Origin: Candidatus Acetothermia bacterium
GTDB lineage: Bacteria > Bipolaricaulota > Bipolaricaulia > Bipolaricaulales > Bipolaricaulaceae
NCBI GenBank assembly: GCA_023255835.1
Contig: JAGDVW010000076.1
Coordinates: 1 to 5,544 of the forward strand
Direction of reading: 5' to 3'
Length of the DNA: 5,544 bases
The notes under the pieces: model-generated
Told to the model about the DNA's origin: nothing
What the model saw: only the letters and a program-made list of their open reading frames with translations
Database searches by the model: none
Position numbers and translations under genes: made by a program
In this document: in pieces, positions 1 to 5,544 of the stretch
How the letters are laid out: each line of letters starts with the position of its first letter
How positions within the stretch are numbered: position 1 is the first letter of the stretch

Positions 1-1
1 G

Positions 2-202
2 AAGTGGACCTTGTATTTCGGTGACGGAGCCTTCACCGGAGAGGAGGGCTTGAACACCACTTCCCTGGACATCCCCGGGATCACCCACACCTACACGGTA
101 ACGCAAACCCAATCTTATACGGCGAGCCTCAGGGTTTGGGATGATCTCAACAGATCCGATACGGCTGAAATCACCATAGAAGTGGTGGCGCCTGGACCTT
201 AG
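2..202 (+). CDS. PKD-domain protein, C-terminal fragment (5' end outside window)
   Basis: The reading frame is already open at base 2 and runs for 66 codons to a TAG at 200-202, so this is the tail of a longer protein. The visible residues form one PKD-type (Ig-like beta sandwich) domain: a W-x-L-Y-FGDG motif at the left edge, then a THTYT stretch, then Y-T-A-S-L-R-V-W-D and a final beta strand ITIEVV. These match the family pattern FGDG...HTY...Y.v.L.V.D. PKD domains are usually extracellular and mediate protein-protein or carbohydrate contacts, often as repeats in secreted or surface proteins; the function of the whole protein cannot be judged from this piece. The chain stops a few residues after the domain (APGP), with no membrane anchor or sorting signal at the C terminus. 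It converges on lnt and its stop codon overlaps the lnt stop. A short ORF starting at TTG 11 can be drawn, but the open frame upstream and the domain content argue for a truncated longer gene. Confidence 0.8.
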   Translation, partial: KWTLYFGDGAFTGEEGLNTTSLDIPGITHTYTVTQTQSYTASLRVWDDLNRSDTAEITIEVVAPGP

Positions 203-1671
203 TCTCGATTGGCGGCCGACCTCCGGAGATGGGGCCTTGCCCGCCAGGGCAAGGCCCTTTTTACAAGGGAGAAAACTAAAAGTCCGCTAGCAAAAAGAAG
301 CGCGGGATAATCGCCCGCCCAAACGAAAGGCGTGGTCCCTTGGAGCCTCTCCACCCTCATCGTGTACACCCCGGCCTCTATGGGAAAACGCACCAGTTCC
401 AAACCCTTGGGATCCCAAGCGCCGGTGATCCCTGTCTGCCCGACTTGTATACAGACCCGCCCCGTTTCCGCGGCCCGAAGGGACCCCATGGCATAGTGCT
501 CCCATAGGATCCGGGTCCGGCCAAACCAGGCGTCGTTGGTGGAGACAAGCAAAAGCTCCGCCCCCTTTCGGGCAAGGACCCGGGTTGGCCCGGGAAAAGA
601 GGATTCAAAACAGATCACCACCCCGTAAATCCCCACCGGCTCCAACCGCTCGCCCGGGGTTTGATCGTAGGGAAGGAATTGGTCAATTAGGGAGGCGAGC
701 CCCAAACGCTCCCAAAGCTTTCGCCCAGGGACATATTCCCCAAAGGGCACGAGGTGCATCTTGGCGTAGACCACGGACTCCCGGCCGTCCGGGGTGAGGA
801 GGAGCATGGTGTTTCGGATCTTCCCGCCCTCGATATCCGCGGTCCCCACCATGAGAGGAACGCCCTTCGCCTCCGCAGCGCGGAGGAAAGGCTCGAGGTA
901 TTCCCGCTCGATCCGGAGGAAAGCGGGGGTGGCATTCTCCGGGATCACGATGAGATCCACGTTTTCTGGGACCTCCCCAAGGAGAAGCTCGTAGCGGGCG
1001 AGGATCTCCGGAAGCTTTGTGCGATCGAGCCTTTCGGCCTGGCTGATATCCGGCTGGACGAGGGCGAGCCGTGTTTCTCCCACGGCCTTCGGTTCAGGCA
1101 AAGCTTCACCGATCCCCCAAAGGAGGAGGGGAGGGAGGAGGGCCAAGGGGAGGATTTTGGGTTTTCGTAGGCCTTGGGCGAGGAGGGCGGCGGTGAGGGC
1201 GACCGCCAGGGACAAAAGCCAAGGGCCGGCGAGGCCCGAGGCCGCGACGAATGGGCTTCCCGCCAAGGCCACGGGAACGGAGCCGAAGGTGAACCCCAAG
1301 GGCCCTGCTCCCCGGGCGGCCTCAATGAGCGCCCAGGCCGAGGCCAGAATAAGCGGAGAGCTTCGCCAGCCAGCCAGGGTCCCAAAGGCCGCGAGGAAAA
1401 TCCCGCCATAGAGGGAAAGGAGGAAGATCACCCCATAGGCCATGGGCCCAATGAAGGGCCGAAGGCTCAAAAGGGAGGAGAACTCCAGGAGGAAAAAAGC
1501 GAACCCAAAGAGGAACCCCCAAAAAGCCCCGCGCTTTGGGCCGAGATCCTGGAGCGCCAAAAAGAAGGGGGCGAGGGCGATCCACACCAGGGCCCCAAGC
1601 CCTGGGAAAAAGGAAGCCCAAAGGAGGAGGGCTCCGACCAGCGCCAGTCCCGCTCGCCAAAACCCGCGCAA
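199..1671 (-). CDS. lnt: Apolipoprotein N-acyltransferase (Lnt)
   Basis: Lnt transfers an acyl chain from a phospholipid to the free amino group of the diacylglyceryl-cysteine of apolipoproteins, the last step of lipoprotein maturation, in the cytoplasmic membrane. The 490-residue length is close to the family norm (E. coli 512). Residues 1-190 are strongly hydrophobic, with several membrane helices. Residues 200-440 form the nitrilase-like (carbon-nitrogen hydrolase) domain, and a last helix lies near 452-470 before a basic tail. The catalytic triad is visible: Glu245 in IPENATP, Lys304 in VYAKMHLVPFGEYVP, and Cys354 in VVICFESSFP. Glu312 in FGEYVP matches the conserved loop glutamate, and STNDAWFG (377-384) is also typical. 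Position 355 is Phe where E. coli has Tyr. The start is TTG at 1671; no ATG or GTG in frame gives a sensible N terminus before the first helix. There is no properly spaced Shine-Dalgarno, only GGAG one base from the TTG. The gene is divergent from lgt and convergent with the PKD gene. Confidence 0.96.
   Translation of the reverse strand: MRGFWRAGLALVGALLLWASFFPGLGALVWIALAPFFLALQDLGPKRGAFWGFLFGFAFFLLEFSSLLSLRPFIGPMAYGVIFLLSLYGGIFLAAFGTLAGWRSSPLILASAWALIEAARGAGPLGFTFGSVPVALAGSPFVAASGLAGPWLLSLAVALTAALLAQGLRKPKILPLALLPPLLLWGIGEALPEPKAVGETRLALVQPDISQAERLDRTKLPEILARYELLLGEVPENVDLIVIPENATPAFLRIEREYLEPFLRAAEAKGVPLMVGTADIEGGKIRNTMLLLTPDGRESVVYAKMHLVPFGEYVPGRKLWERLGLASLIDQFLPYDQTPGERLEPVGIYGVVICFESSFPGPTRVLARKGAELLLVSTNDAWFGRTRILWEHYAMGSLRAAETGRVCIQVGQTGITGAWDPKGLELVRFPIEAGVYTMRVERLQGTTPFVWAGDYPALLFASGLLVFSLVKRALPWRARPHLRRSAANRD
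232..262 (+). terminator. Rho-independent terminator of the PKD-domain gene, inside lnt
   Basis: A perfect 11-bp GC-rich stem (GGGCCTTGCCC at 232-242 with GGGCAAGGCCC at 247-257) closes a 4-base loop (GCCA) and is followed directly by TTTTT at 258-262. It begins 29 bases after the PKD-gene stop codon. This is a textbook intrinsic terminator on the + strand. On the - strand the same hairpin is preceded by A's and followed by CATCTCC, so it lacks a U-tract and should not stop lnt transcription. The stem encodes Lnt residues of about 472-480 (RALPWRARP), in the basic tail after the last membrane helix. Confidence 0.87.
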
Positions 1672-1680
1672 GCTCCATCC

Positions 1681-1686
1681 ATTATA
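1681..1686 (-). promoter_or_regulatory. -10 element of the lnt promoter (half of a palindromic pair)
   Basis: Read on the - strand this is a perfect TATAAT. It ends 9 bases before the lnt TTG start, so transcription would begin about 2-3 bases upstream of, or at, the start codon, giving a leaderless or nearly leaderless mRNA. No convincing TTGACA-like -35 is seen about 17 bases upstream (GGACCG on the - strand). The element is one half of the palindrome CCATTATAATGG at 1679-1690. Location and sequence support promoter function, but this is inferred from sequence only. Confidence 0.6.
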
Positions 1687-1688
1687 AT
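1683..1688 (+). promoter_or_regulatory. -10 element of the lgt(-alaS) promoter (half of a palindromic pair)
   Basis: A perfect TATAAT on the + strand ends 8 bases before the lgt ATG at 1697, so the expected transcription start falls at about 1695-1697, at the start codon. The lgt message would then be leaderless, which fits the absence of a spaced Shine-Dalgarno (only GGGG abutting the ATG). No good -35 hexamer is present 16-18 bases upstream. It overlaps the lnt -10 by four bases through the symmetric core ATTATAAT. Confidence 0.62.
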
Positions 1689-1696
1689 GGCCGGGG

Positions 1697-2518
1697 ATGC
1701 ATCCGGTCCTCGTGAAGATCGGACCTTTGGAGATTCGCTTTTACGGCCTCATGTACGTGATCTCCTTCGTCCTCGGTTATTTTGTGGTGCGGGCGGTGGG
1801 CCGGCGCAGAGGCCTCGCCCTAAAAAGCGAGGACATCCTCGACATTTTCCTCGTCACCATCCCCTTGGGGATCATCTTCGCCCGCCTCTATTACGTGGCG
1901 TTCAATTGGGATTTTTACCGGCTGAAACCTTCTGAAATCCCGGCGGTTTGGCACGGGGGTTTGGCCATCCACGGGGGCCTCTTGGGCGGGGTCCTTGGGA
2001 CCCTCATCTCCTCGCGTTGGAAGAAGGTCCCGTTTTGGGCCCTTGCGGACGCGGTCGTGCCCGCCGTGGCCTTGGGCCAAGTTTTCGGCCGGATTGGGAA
2101 TTTTTTGAACGGCGATGCCTTTGGAACTCCCACAACCCTCCCTTGGGGGATGGTCTTTCCTTTGGGTTCGCCGGCGGGCATGGCCTATCCCGGCCAGCCC
2201 CTCCACCCGGCCATGCTCTATGAGGCCGTGGGGAACCTCCTCATCTTTTTGGCCCTTTGGCGCCTTTCCCGTAGACCGGCTCGCCCCGGTTTCCTCTCCG
2301 CCCTCTATTTCGTCCTTTACGGTCTTGTCCGCTTCCCCTGCGAATTCGTGCGGGGGGATGCCCTTTGGTTGAACCTCCCCTTTGGCCAGTTCCGCGCGGC
2401 CCAGGTGGCAAGCATCCTCCTTATTTTGGGCTTCGGAAGCTGGCTCCTTTTGGGGAAACTTTGGCGGGTCGAACCCAAGCCCACTAGAATTGCGGGTCAT
2501 GAAAAGCGCGGAGCTTAG
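1697..2518 (+). CDS. lgt: Prolipoprotein diacylglyceryl transferase (Lgt)
   Basis: Lgt moves diacylglyceryl from phosphatidylglycerol to the lipobox cysteine of prolipoproteins, the first committed step of lipoprotein biogenesis, in the cytoplasmic membrane. The 273 residues match the usual length (about 260-300) and contain about seven hydrophobic helices. Family landmarks are all present: FYGLMY near the N terminus (Tyr16, equivalent to E. coli Tyr26), the HGG motif (His92 in LAIHGGLLGG), the Lgt signature GRIGNFLNGDAFG (131-143, with Arg132 and Asn135), HPAMLYEA (170-177), and Arg219 in EFVRGD near the position of the essential E. coli Arg239. The ATG at 1697 starts the standard MHPVLVKIGPLEIRFYG N terminus. 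It lies 25 bases from the divergent lnt start and overlaps alaS by 20 bases at its 3' end, so lgt and alaS are probably co-transcribed. No anomalies seen. Confidence 0.98.
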   Translation: MHPVLVKIGPLEIRFYGLMYVISFVLGYFVVRAVGRRRGLALKSEDILDIFLVTIPLGIIFARLYYVAFNWDFYRLKPSEIPAVWHGGLAIHGGLLGGVLGTLISSRWKKVPFWALADAVVPAVALGQVFGRIGNFLNGDAFGTPTTLPWGMVFPLGSPAGMAYPGQPLHPAMLYEAVGNLLIFLALWRLSRRPARPGFLSALYFVLYGLVRFPCEFVRGDALWLNLPFGQFRAAQVASILLILGFGSWLLLGKLWRVEPKPTRIAGHEKRGA

Positions 2519-5099
2519 ACGGAGCTTCCTCGAATACTTCCGGGAGAACGGGCACGCGGTGCTTCCCTCCTCCAGCCTCGTTCCCAACGATCCCACCCTC
2601 CTTTTCACCTCCGCCGGCATGGTCCAATTCAAGGACATCTTCTGGGGGAAACTCCCGCCCCGCTATCCCCGGGTGACCACCTGCCAAAAATGCTTCCGCA
2701 CTACGGACCTGGAAAGGGTTGGCACGACCCCCTATCACCACACCTTTTTCGAGATGCTCGGGAATTTTTCATTCGGCGACTACTTCAAAGAGGGCGCCAT
2801 CACCTTCGCCTGGAAATTCCTTACCGGGGTCCTTGGCCTTCCCAAGGAAAGGCTTTGGGTCTCGGTGTACGAGGAGGACGAGGAGGCTTACGCCATCTGG
2901 CGCGACCTCATCGGGATTCCGCCTGAGCGGATCGTGCGGTTGGGGAAGGACCAAAACTGGTGGGGGCCGGTGGGGAATTCCGGGCCCTGCGGGCCGGATA
3001 CGGAGATCTACTGGGACTGGGGCGATCCTCCCTGCGGCCCTGATTGCAAACCCTCCTGCGATTGCGGGAAATTCTCGGAGATTTGGAATTTGGTGTTCAT
3101 GCAGTACGACGCCCAGCCAGATGGCACCCTGCGCGAACTTTCCCGGAAAAACATCGACACCGGGATGGGTTTGGAGCGGATGAGCGCCGTGCTGCAAAAC
3201 GTGCGCTCGAATTTCGCGACCGACCTTTTCCTTCCCATCATCGAGGTGATTCAGGAGCTTGCGCAGACTTCAAGCGGCGATCCCACCCCCCAAAACGTCG
3301 TGGCCGACCACATTCGGGCCGTGGTCTTCCTCATCGCGGACGGGGTCTTGCCCGATAGCGAGGAAAGCCGGGGCTCAGTCCTGCGCAAAGTTTTCATGCG
3401 CATGTTCCGCCACGCTGAGCGCCTGGGGATTCCTGGGGCCGAGCTTGTGCAGCTGGTGGAGCCGGTGGTGGCCACCTTGGGCTCCGTTTACCCGGAGATC
3501 GTGGAGCGGCGGGCCCTGGTGGAGCGGGTGATCGCAAGCGAGGCGGAGGTCTTCCGCCGCCGAAAAGAGGCTTTGGAGCGGCTCATGGCCAAGCTCCCCG
3601 AGGGGATCACGACGATCCCCGGAGAAATGGCCTTCACCTGGTACGACACCCACGGGATCCCCCGGGACTTCATCGAGGCCGAGGCTAAAGAGCACGGCCT
3701 TTCCGTGGATTGGGAGGGCTTCGAGCGGGAATTGGCCGCCCAGCGGGCCCGCTCCCGTATTTCCGTCTCCTACGATACCGTGGGCGTGACCGGCGAAGAG
3801 GCCGCTGGCACCCGGACCACGAAGTTCCTGGGCTACACACAGCTTTCCGCCGAGGCCACCCTTGAGGCCGTTTTTTCCCCGAAGCTCGAACCCTTGTCGG
3901 GGCTAGCCAAAGGTGCTGAGGGACATCTCGTCTTTCCGGAAACGCCGTTTTATGCGGAGGCCGGCGGTCAGATCGCCGACACCGGCTGGATTGAAAACCT
4001 CTCCCGGCCCGGCCGGGCCGAGGTCCTCGATGTGCAAAAAAGCCCGCACGGGACGCTCCATAAGGTGCGGGTGGCCGAGGGCGAATTCCGGCCGGGCGAT
4101 CGCTGCCATCTTCGGGTGGACGAGGAGCGCCGTCGCCAAATCCAGCGGGCCCACACCGCCACCCACCTTCTTCACGCCGCCTTGCGCAAAGTCCTGGGCG
4201 AACACGTGATCCAGGCCGGCTCCTGGGTGGGGCCAGAGGAGCTGCGCTTCGACTTCACCCATTTTTCCGCCCTCACCCCCAAGGAGATCACGGAGGTGGA
4301 AAGGCTTGCCTTCGCCGCCGTCCTGCGGGATATCGCCCTCGTGGTGGAGGAAATGCCCTTGGAAGAGGCGAAAAGGAAAGGGGCCATCGCCCACTTCGAG
4401 GAGGAATACCGGGGAAAGGAAAAAGTGCGGGTGGTGCAGGTCCCGAGCGTCTCCATGGAGCTTTGTGGAGGAACCCACGTTTCCCGCACAGGGGAAATCG
4501 GGCCGATCCTGATCCTTTCCGAAGAGAGCGTGGCCGCGGGGACGCGGAGGATCAGGGCTTTGGTGGGCGAGAAGGCCCGGCAACGCCTCGCCGAGCTCCG
4601 CGCCGAACGGCAAAAGCTCGCTGAGCTCCTGGAGGCCCCTGAGGGGGAGCTCCTACAAAAGGCGGAAAAGGTCTTGGCTGAGCTCTCCGAGCTCCGGCGG
4701 GAAAATGAGAGGCTGCGGGAGGAACTCGCTTTGCTTCGGGCCAAGGAGCTCGCTTCCCAGGCGGAAGAGGTGGAGGGCACGAAGCTCCTTGGGGCGGTGG
4801 TGGAGGGCGGTCCGGAGGCGGTGAAGGTTTTGGCCGACCGCCTTTCCGAACTTTTGGGGAGGAGCGTGGTGGTCCTGGGCACGGCCCATTCCAGCCGGGG
4901 TTTCCTCGTGGCCAAGGTTTTGGGGGTGGAGGGGGTTTCCGCGGGCGAATTGGTGAAGGCCGGGGCGGAGGTCCTGGGTGGAAGCGGCGGCGGCCGGCCC
5001 ACCTTCGCCCAAGGCGGCGGCCCCCGGGCCGAGAACCTTCCCCAAGCCGTGGCCAAGGCCCTGGAACGCGCCCGAAAGGCCCTCCGAAAAGAGGGCTAA
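2499..5099 (+). CDS. alaS: Alanine--tRNA ligase (AlaRS)
   Basis: This cytoplasmic class II synthetase charges tRNA-Ala with alanine and hydrolyses mischarged Ser- or Gly-tRNA-Ala. The full-length protein has 866 residues (E. coli 876). Domain order: the aminoacylation core (1 to about 240) with VTTCQKCFRTTDLERVG (59-75; Arg67), HHTFFEMLGNFSFGDYF (80-96) and motif 3 NIDTGMGLER (218-227); the helical tRNA-recognition region (about 240-465); the beta-barrel and editing domain with YAEAGGQIADTG (485-496) and zinc/editing ligands His552 and His556 (HTATH) plus Cys656 and His660 (CGGTH); a coiled coil rich in Leu, Glu and Arg (about 690-755); and the C-Ala domain with a glycine-rich GGSGGGRPTFAQGGG (827-841). 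All key residues are intact. A Cys-rich insertion (Cys179, 183, 187, 189) precedes EIWNLVFMQYD. The ATG at 2499 gives the canonical MKSAELRRSFLEYF start; the frame is open further back to 2373, but that part lies inside lgt and does not resemble AlaRS. It starts before the lgt stop, with only a weak ribosome binding site, which suggests translational coupling. Confidence 0.99.
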   Translation: MKSAELRRSFLEYFRENGHAVLPSSSLVPNDPTLLFTSAGMVQFKDIFWGKLPPRYPRVTTCQKCFRTTDLERVGTTPYHHTFFEMLGNFSFGDYFKEGAITFAWKFLTGVLGLPKERLWVSVYEEDEEAYAIWRDLIGIPPERIVRLGKDQNWWGPVGNSGPCGPDTEIYWDWGDPPCGPDCKPSCDCGKFSEIWNLVFMQYDAQPDGTLRELSRKNIDTGMGLERMSAVLQNVRSNFATDLFLPIIEVIQELAQTSSGDPTPQNVVADHIRAVVFLIADGVLPDSEESRGSVLRKVFMRMFRHAERLGIPGAELVQLVEPVVATLGSVYPEIVERRALVERVIASEAEVFRRRKEALERLMAKLPEGITTIPGEMAFTWYDTHGIPRDFIEAEAKEHGLSVDWEGFERELAAQRARSRISVSYDTVGVTGEEAAGTRTTKFLGYTQLSAEATLEAVFSPKLEPLSGLAKGAEGHLVFPETPFYAEAGGQIADTGWIENLSRPGRAEVLDVQKSPHGTLHKVRVAEGEFRPGDRCHLRVDEERRRQIQRAHTATHLLHAALRKVLGEHVIQAGSWVGPEELRFDFTHFSALTPKEITEVERLAFAAVLRDIALVVEEMPLEEAKRKGAIAHFEEEYRGKEKVRVVQVPSVSMELCGGTHVSRTGEIGPILILSEESVAAGTRRIRALVGEKARQRLAELRAERQKLAELLEAPEGELLQKAEKVLAELSELRRENERLREELALLRAKELASQAEEVEGTKLLGAVVEGGPEAVKVLADRLSELLGRSVVVLGTAHSSRGFLVAKVLGVEGVSAGELVKAGAEVLGGSGGGRPTFAQGGGPRAENLPQAVAKALERARKALRKEG
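5091..5095 (+). promoter_or_regulatory. Ribosome binding site for the gene after alaS
   Basis: GAGGG, overlapping the last alaS codons, sits 9 bases before the ATG at 5105, a good Shine-Dalgarno spacing. It supports the choice of that ATG and argues that the frame after alaS is a real gene. It is also the clearest spaced Shine-Dalgarno in the window, in contrast with lgt and lnt. Confidence 0.65.
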
Positions 5100-5104
5100 T
5101 CCCA

Positions 5105-5544
5105 ATGTTGCTCACGGGCGATGAAGCCCGCCTCTTCTACCCCCAACTGATGGGCGTTGGAGGTGGCAGTTTGATTTTCCTCACCACCAAGGAAGCCATC
5201 CGGCGCGGGATCGCGCAAAGCGAGCTCCGCCTAAACCTTTTGCGAATCTGCGCCCGTGAGCCCCATACCATCCATGATCTCATCCATGCCCCGGAATATC
5301 CGGGGATCAAAATCTCCCTTTTTTCGATCCAGGCGGAGATAAACGTGTCCGTGGAGCTTGGGGAGCTCAAGAGCCGGATGCTCCTCGTGCGGGTGGGAAG
5401 GGTTCCGGATCCCGTGGTTCCCCAGGGGACCACGGAGCTTTTGCGCACCTCCCTTCTGGCTTTCCTCCTTTCACCCGAGCTTTGCTGGGCCGAGCCCGCG
5501 GCCTATGAGCTTTATCTTCGCTCTTGGCTTTCCCAAAACGGGTT
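5105..5544 (+). CDS. Hypothetical protein, N-terminal part (3' end outside window)
   Basis: The frame is open from ATG 5105 to the window edge: 146 codons plus two bases with no stop, so the protein is at least 146 residues. I do not recognise the family. The start MLLTGDEARLFY has no signal peptide or membrane helix. A glycine run (GVGGGSLIFLTT, 17-28) is followed by a basic, helix-like stretch (KEAIRRGIAQSELRLNLLRI, 29-48), a His-rich segment (HTIHDLIH, 54-61), a beta-type region (KISLFSIQAEINVSVELGEL, 69-88), and a Leu-rich stretch with Trp and Tyr (LLRTSLLAFLLSPELCWAEP, 112-131). The GVGGGS turn does not match a Walker A or Rossmann motif well enough to call. Codon usage resembles alaS, a ribosome binding site is present, and the gap to alaS is 5 bases, so it is very likely co-transcribed with lgt and alaS. 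It looks cytoplasmic. The function is unknown. Confidence 0.77.
   Translation, partial: MLLTGDEARLFYPQLMGVGGGSLIFLTTKEAIRRGIAQSELRLNLLRICAREPHTIHDLIHAPEYPGIKISLFSIQAEINVSVELGELKSRMLLVRVGRVPDPVVPQGTTELLRTSLLAFLLSPELCWAEPAAYELYLRSWLSQNG

Noticed and set aside
221..228. Short palindrome CTCCGGAG just before the terminator
   Set aside because: Eight bases of GC-rich symmetry is expected by chance and it does not add to the terminator stem.
1322..1678. ATG at 1678 as an alternative lnt start
   Set aside because: It is in a different frame and yields a 118-residue product unrelated to Lnt; the Lnt frame runs from the TTG at 1671.
1174..1935. Long + strand open frame (253 codons) antisense to lnt and running into lgt
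   Set aside because: It is composed largely of Gly, Glu, Arg, Lys and Pro with no domain. It is the complement of a GC-rich real gene and crosses the lnt/lgt promoter, so it is a shadow frame.
2382..2498. Possible 39-residue N-terminal extension of AlaRS from an upstream ATG
   Set aside because: The extension lies inside lgt in another frame and does not look like AlaRS; the family N terminus begins exactly at the ATG at 2499.
1820..2638. - strand open frame (272 codons) antisense to lgt and the start of alaS
   Set aside because: Low-complexity charged composition, no recognisable motif, and wholly opposite well-identified genes; shadow frame.
4172..5056. - strand open frame (294 codons) antisense to alaS, with other overlapping antisense frames in the same region
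   Set aside because: Ser-, Arg- and Pro-rich translation typical of the complement of GC-rich codons; alaS on the + strand is intact and full length.
5289..5305. Inverted repeat CCCCGGA-ATA-TCCGGGG as a possible operator or terminator
   Set aside because: It has only a 7-bp stem with a 3-base loop, lies in coding sequence, has no directly following T-run, and has no second copy in the window; likely chance in GC-rich DNA.

Overview
This is a gene-dense 5.5 kb piece of a GC-rich bacterial chromosome. It holds two complete lipoprotein-maturation genes (lnt and lgt) in divergent orientation, a complete alanyl-tRNA synthetase gene (alaS), and two genes cut by the window edges. No mobile element, CRISPR array, rRNA or tRNA is visible. 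The proteins are rich in Glu, Arg and Leu, and AlaS has the compact look of a thermophile enzyme, so a moderately or strongly thermophilic bacterium is plausible. The presence of lnt suggests a lineage with triacylated lipoproteins, most often diderm. AlaS looks somewhat like deep-branching thermophiles (Thermotogota or Bipolaricaulota type), while -10 boxes placed right next to start codons recall the leaderless genes of Deinococcota. The phylum assignment is a weak inference.

Layout, left to right: (1) the C-terminal end of a PKD-domain protein on the + strand (to 202), probably a secreted or surface protein; (2) lnt on the - strand (199-1671), convergent with the PKD gene and overlapping it by 4 bases; a strong intrinsic terminator for the PKD transcript (232-262) lies inside the 3' end of the lnt coding sequence; (3) a 25-base lnt/lgt intergenic gap whose core is a perfect 12-base palindrome giving a consensus TATAAT on both strands; (4) lgt on + (1697-2518); (5) alaS on + (2499-5099), overlapping the end of lgt by 20 bases; (6) an unrecognised gene on + (5105 to the window edge), 5 bases after alaS and with a well-placed ribosome binding site.

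Functionally, Lgt performs the first step (diacylglyceryl transfer to the lipobox cysteine) and Lnt the last step (N-acylation) of bacterial lipoprotein maturation. Here both seem to be driven from one symmetrical promoter, which could couple their expression. lgt, alaS and the unknown gene look like one operon. No stretch above 300 bases lacks a gene; essentially the whole window is coding.

The points most worth a second look are the bidirectional, near-leaderless lnt/lgt promoter, the terminator buried in the lnt coding region, and the unidentified gene after alaS. I found no clear evidence of a wholly new biological system; the genes that can be recognised are housekeeping genes.
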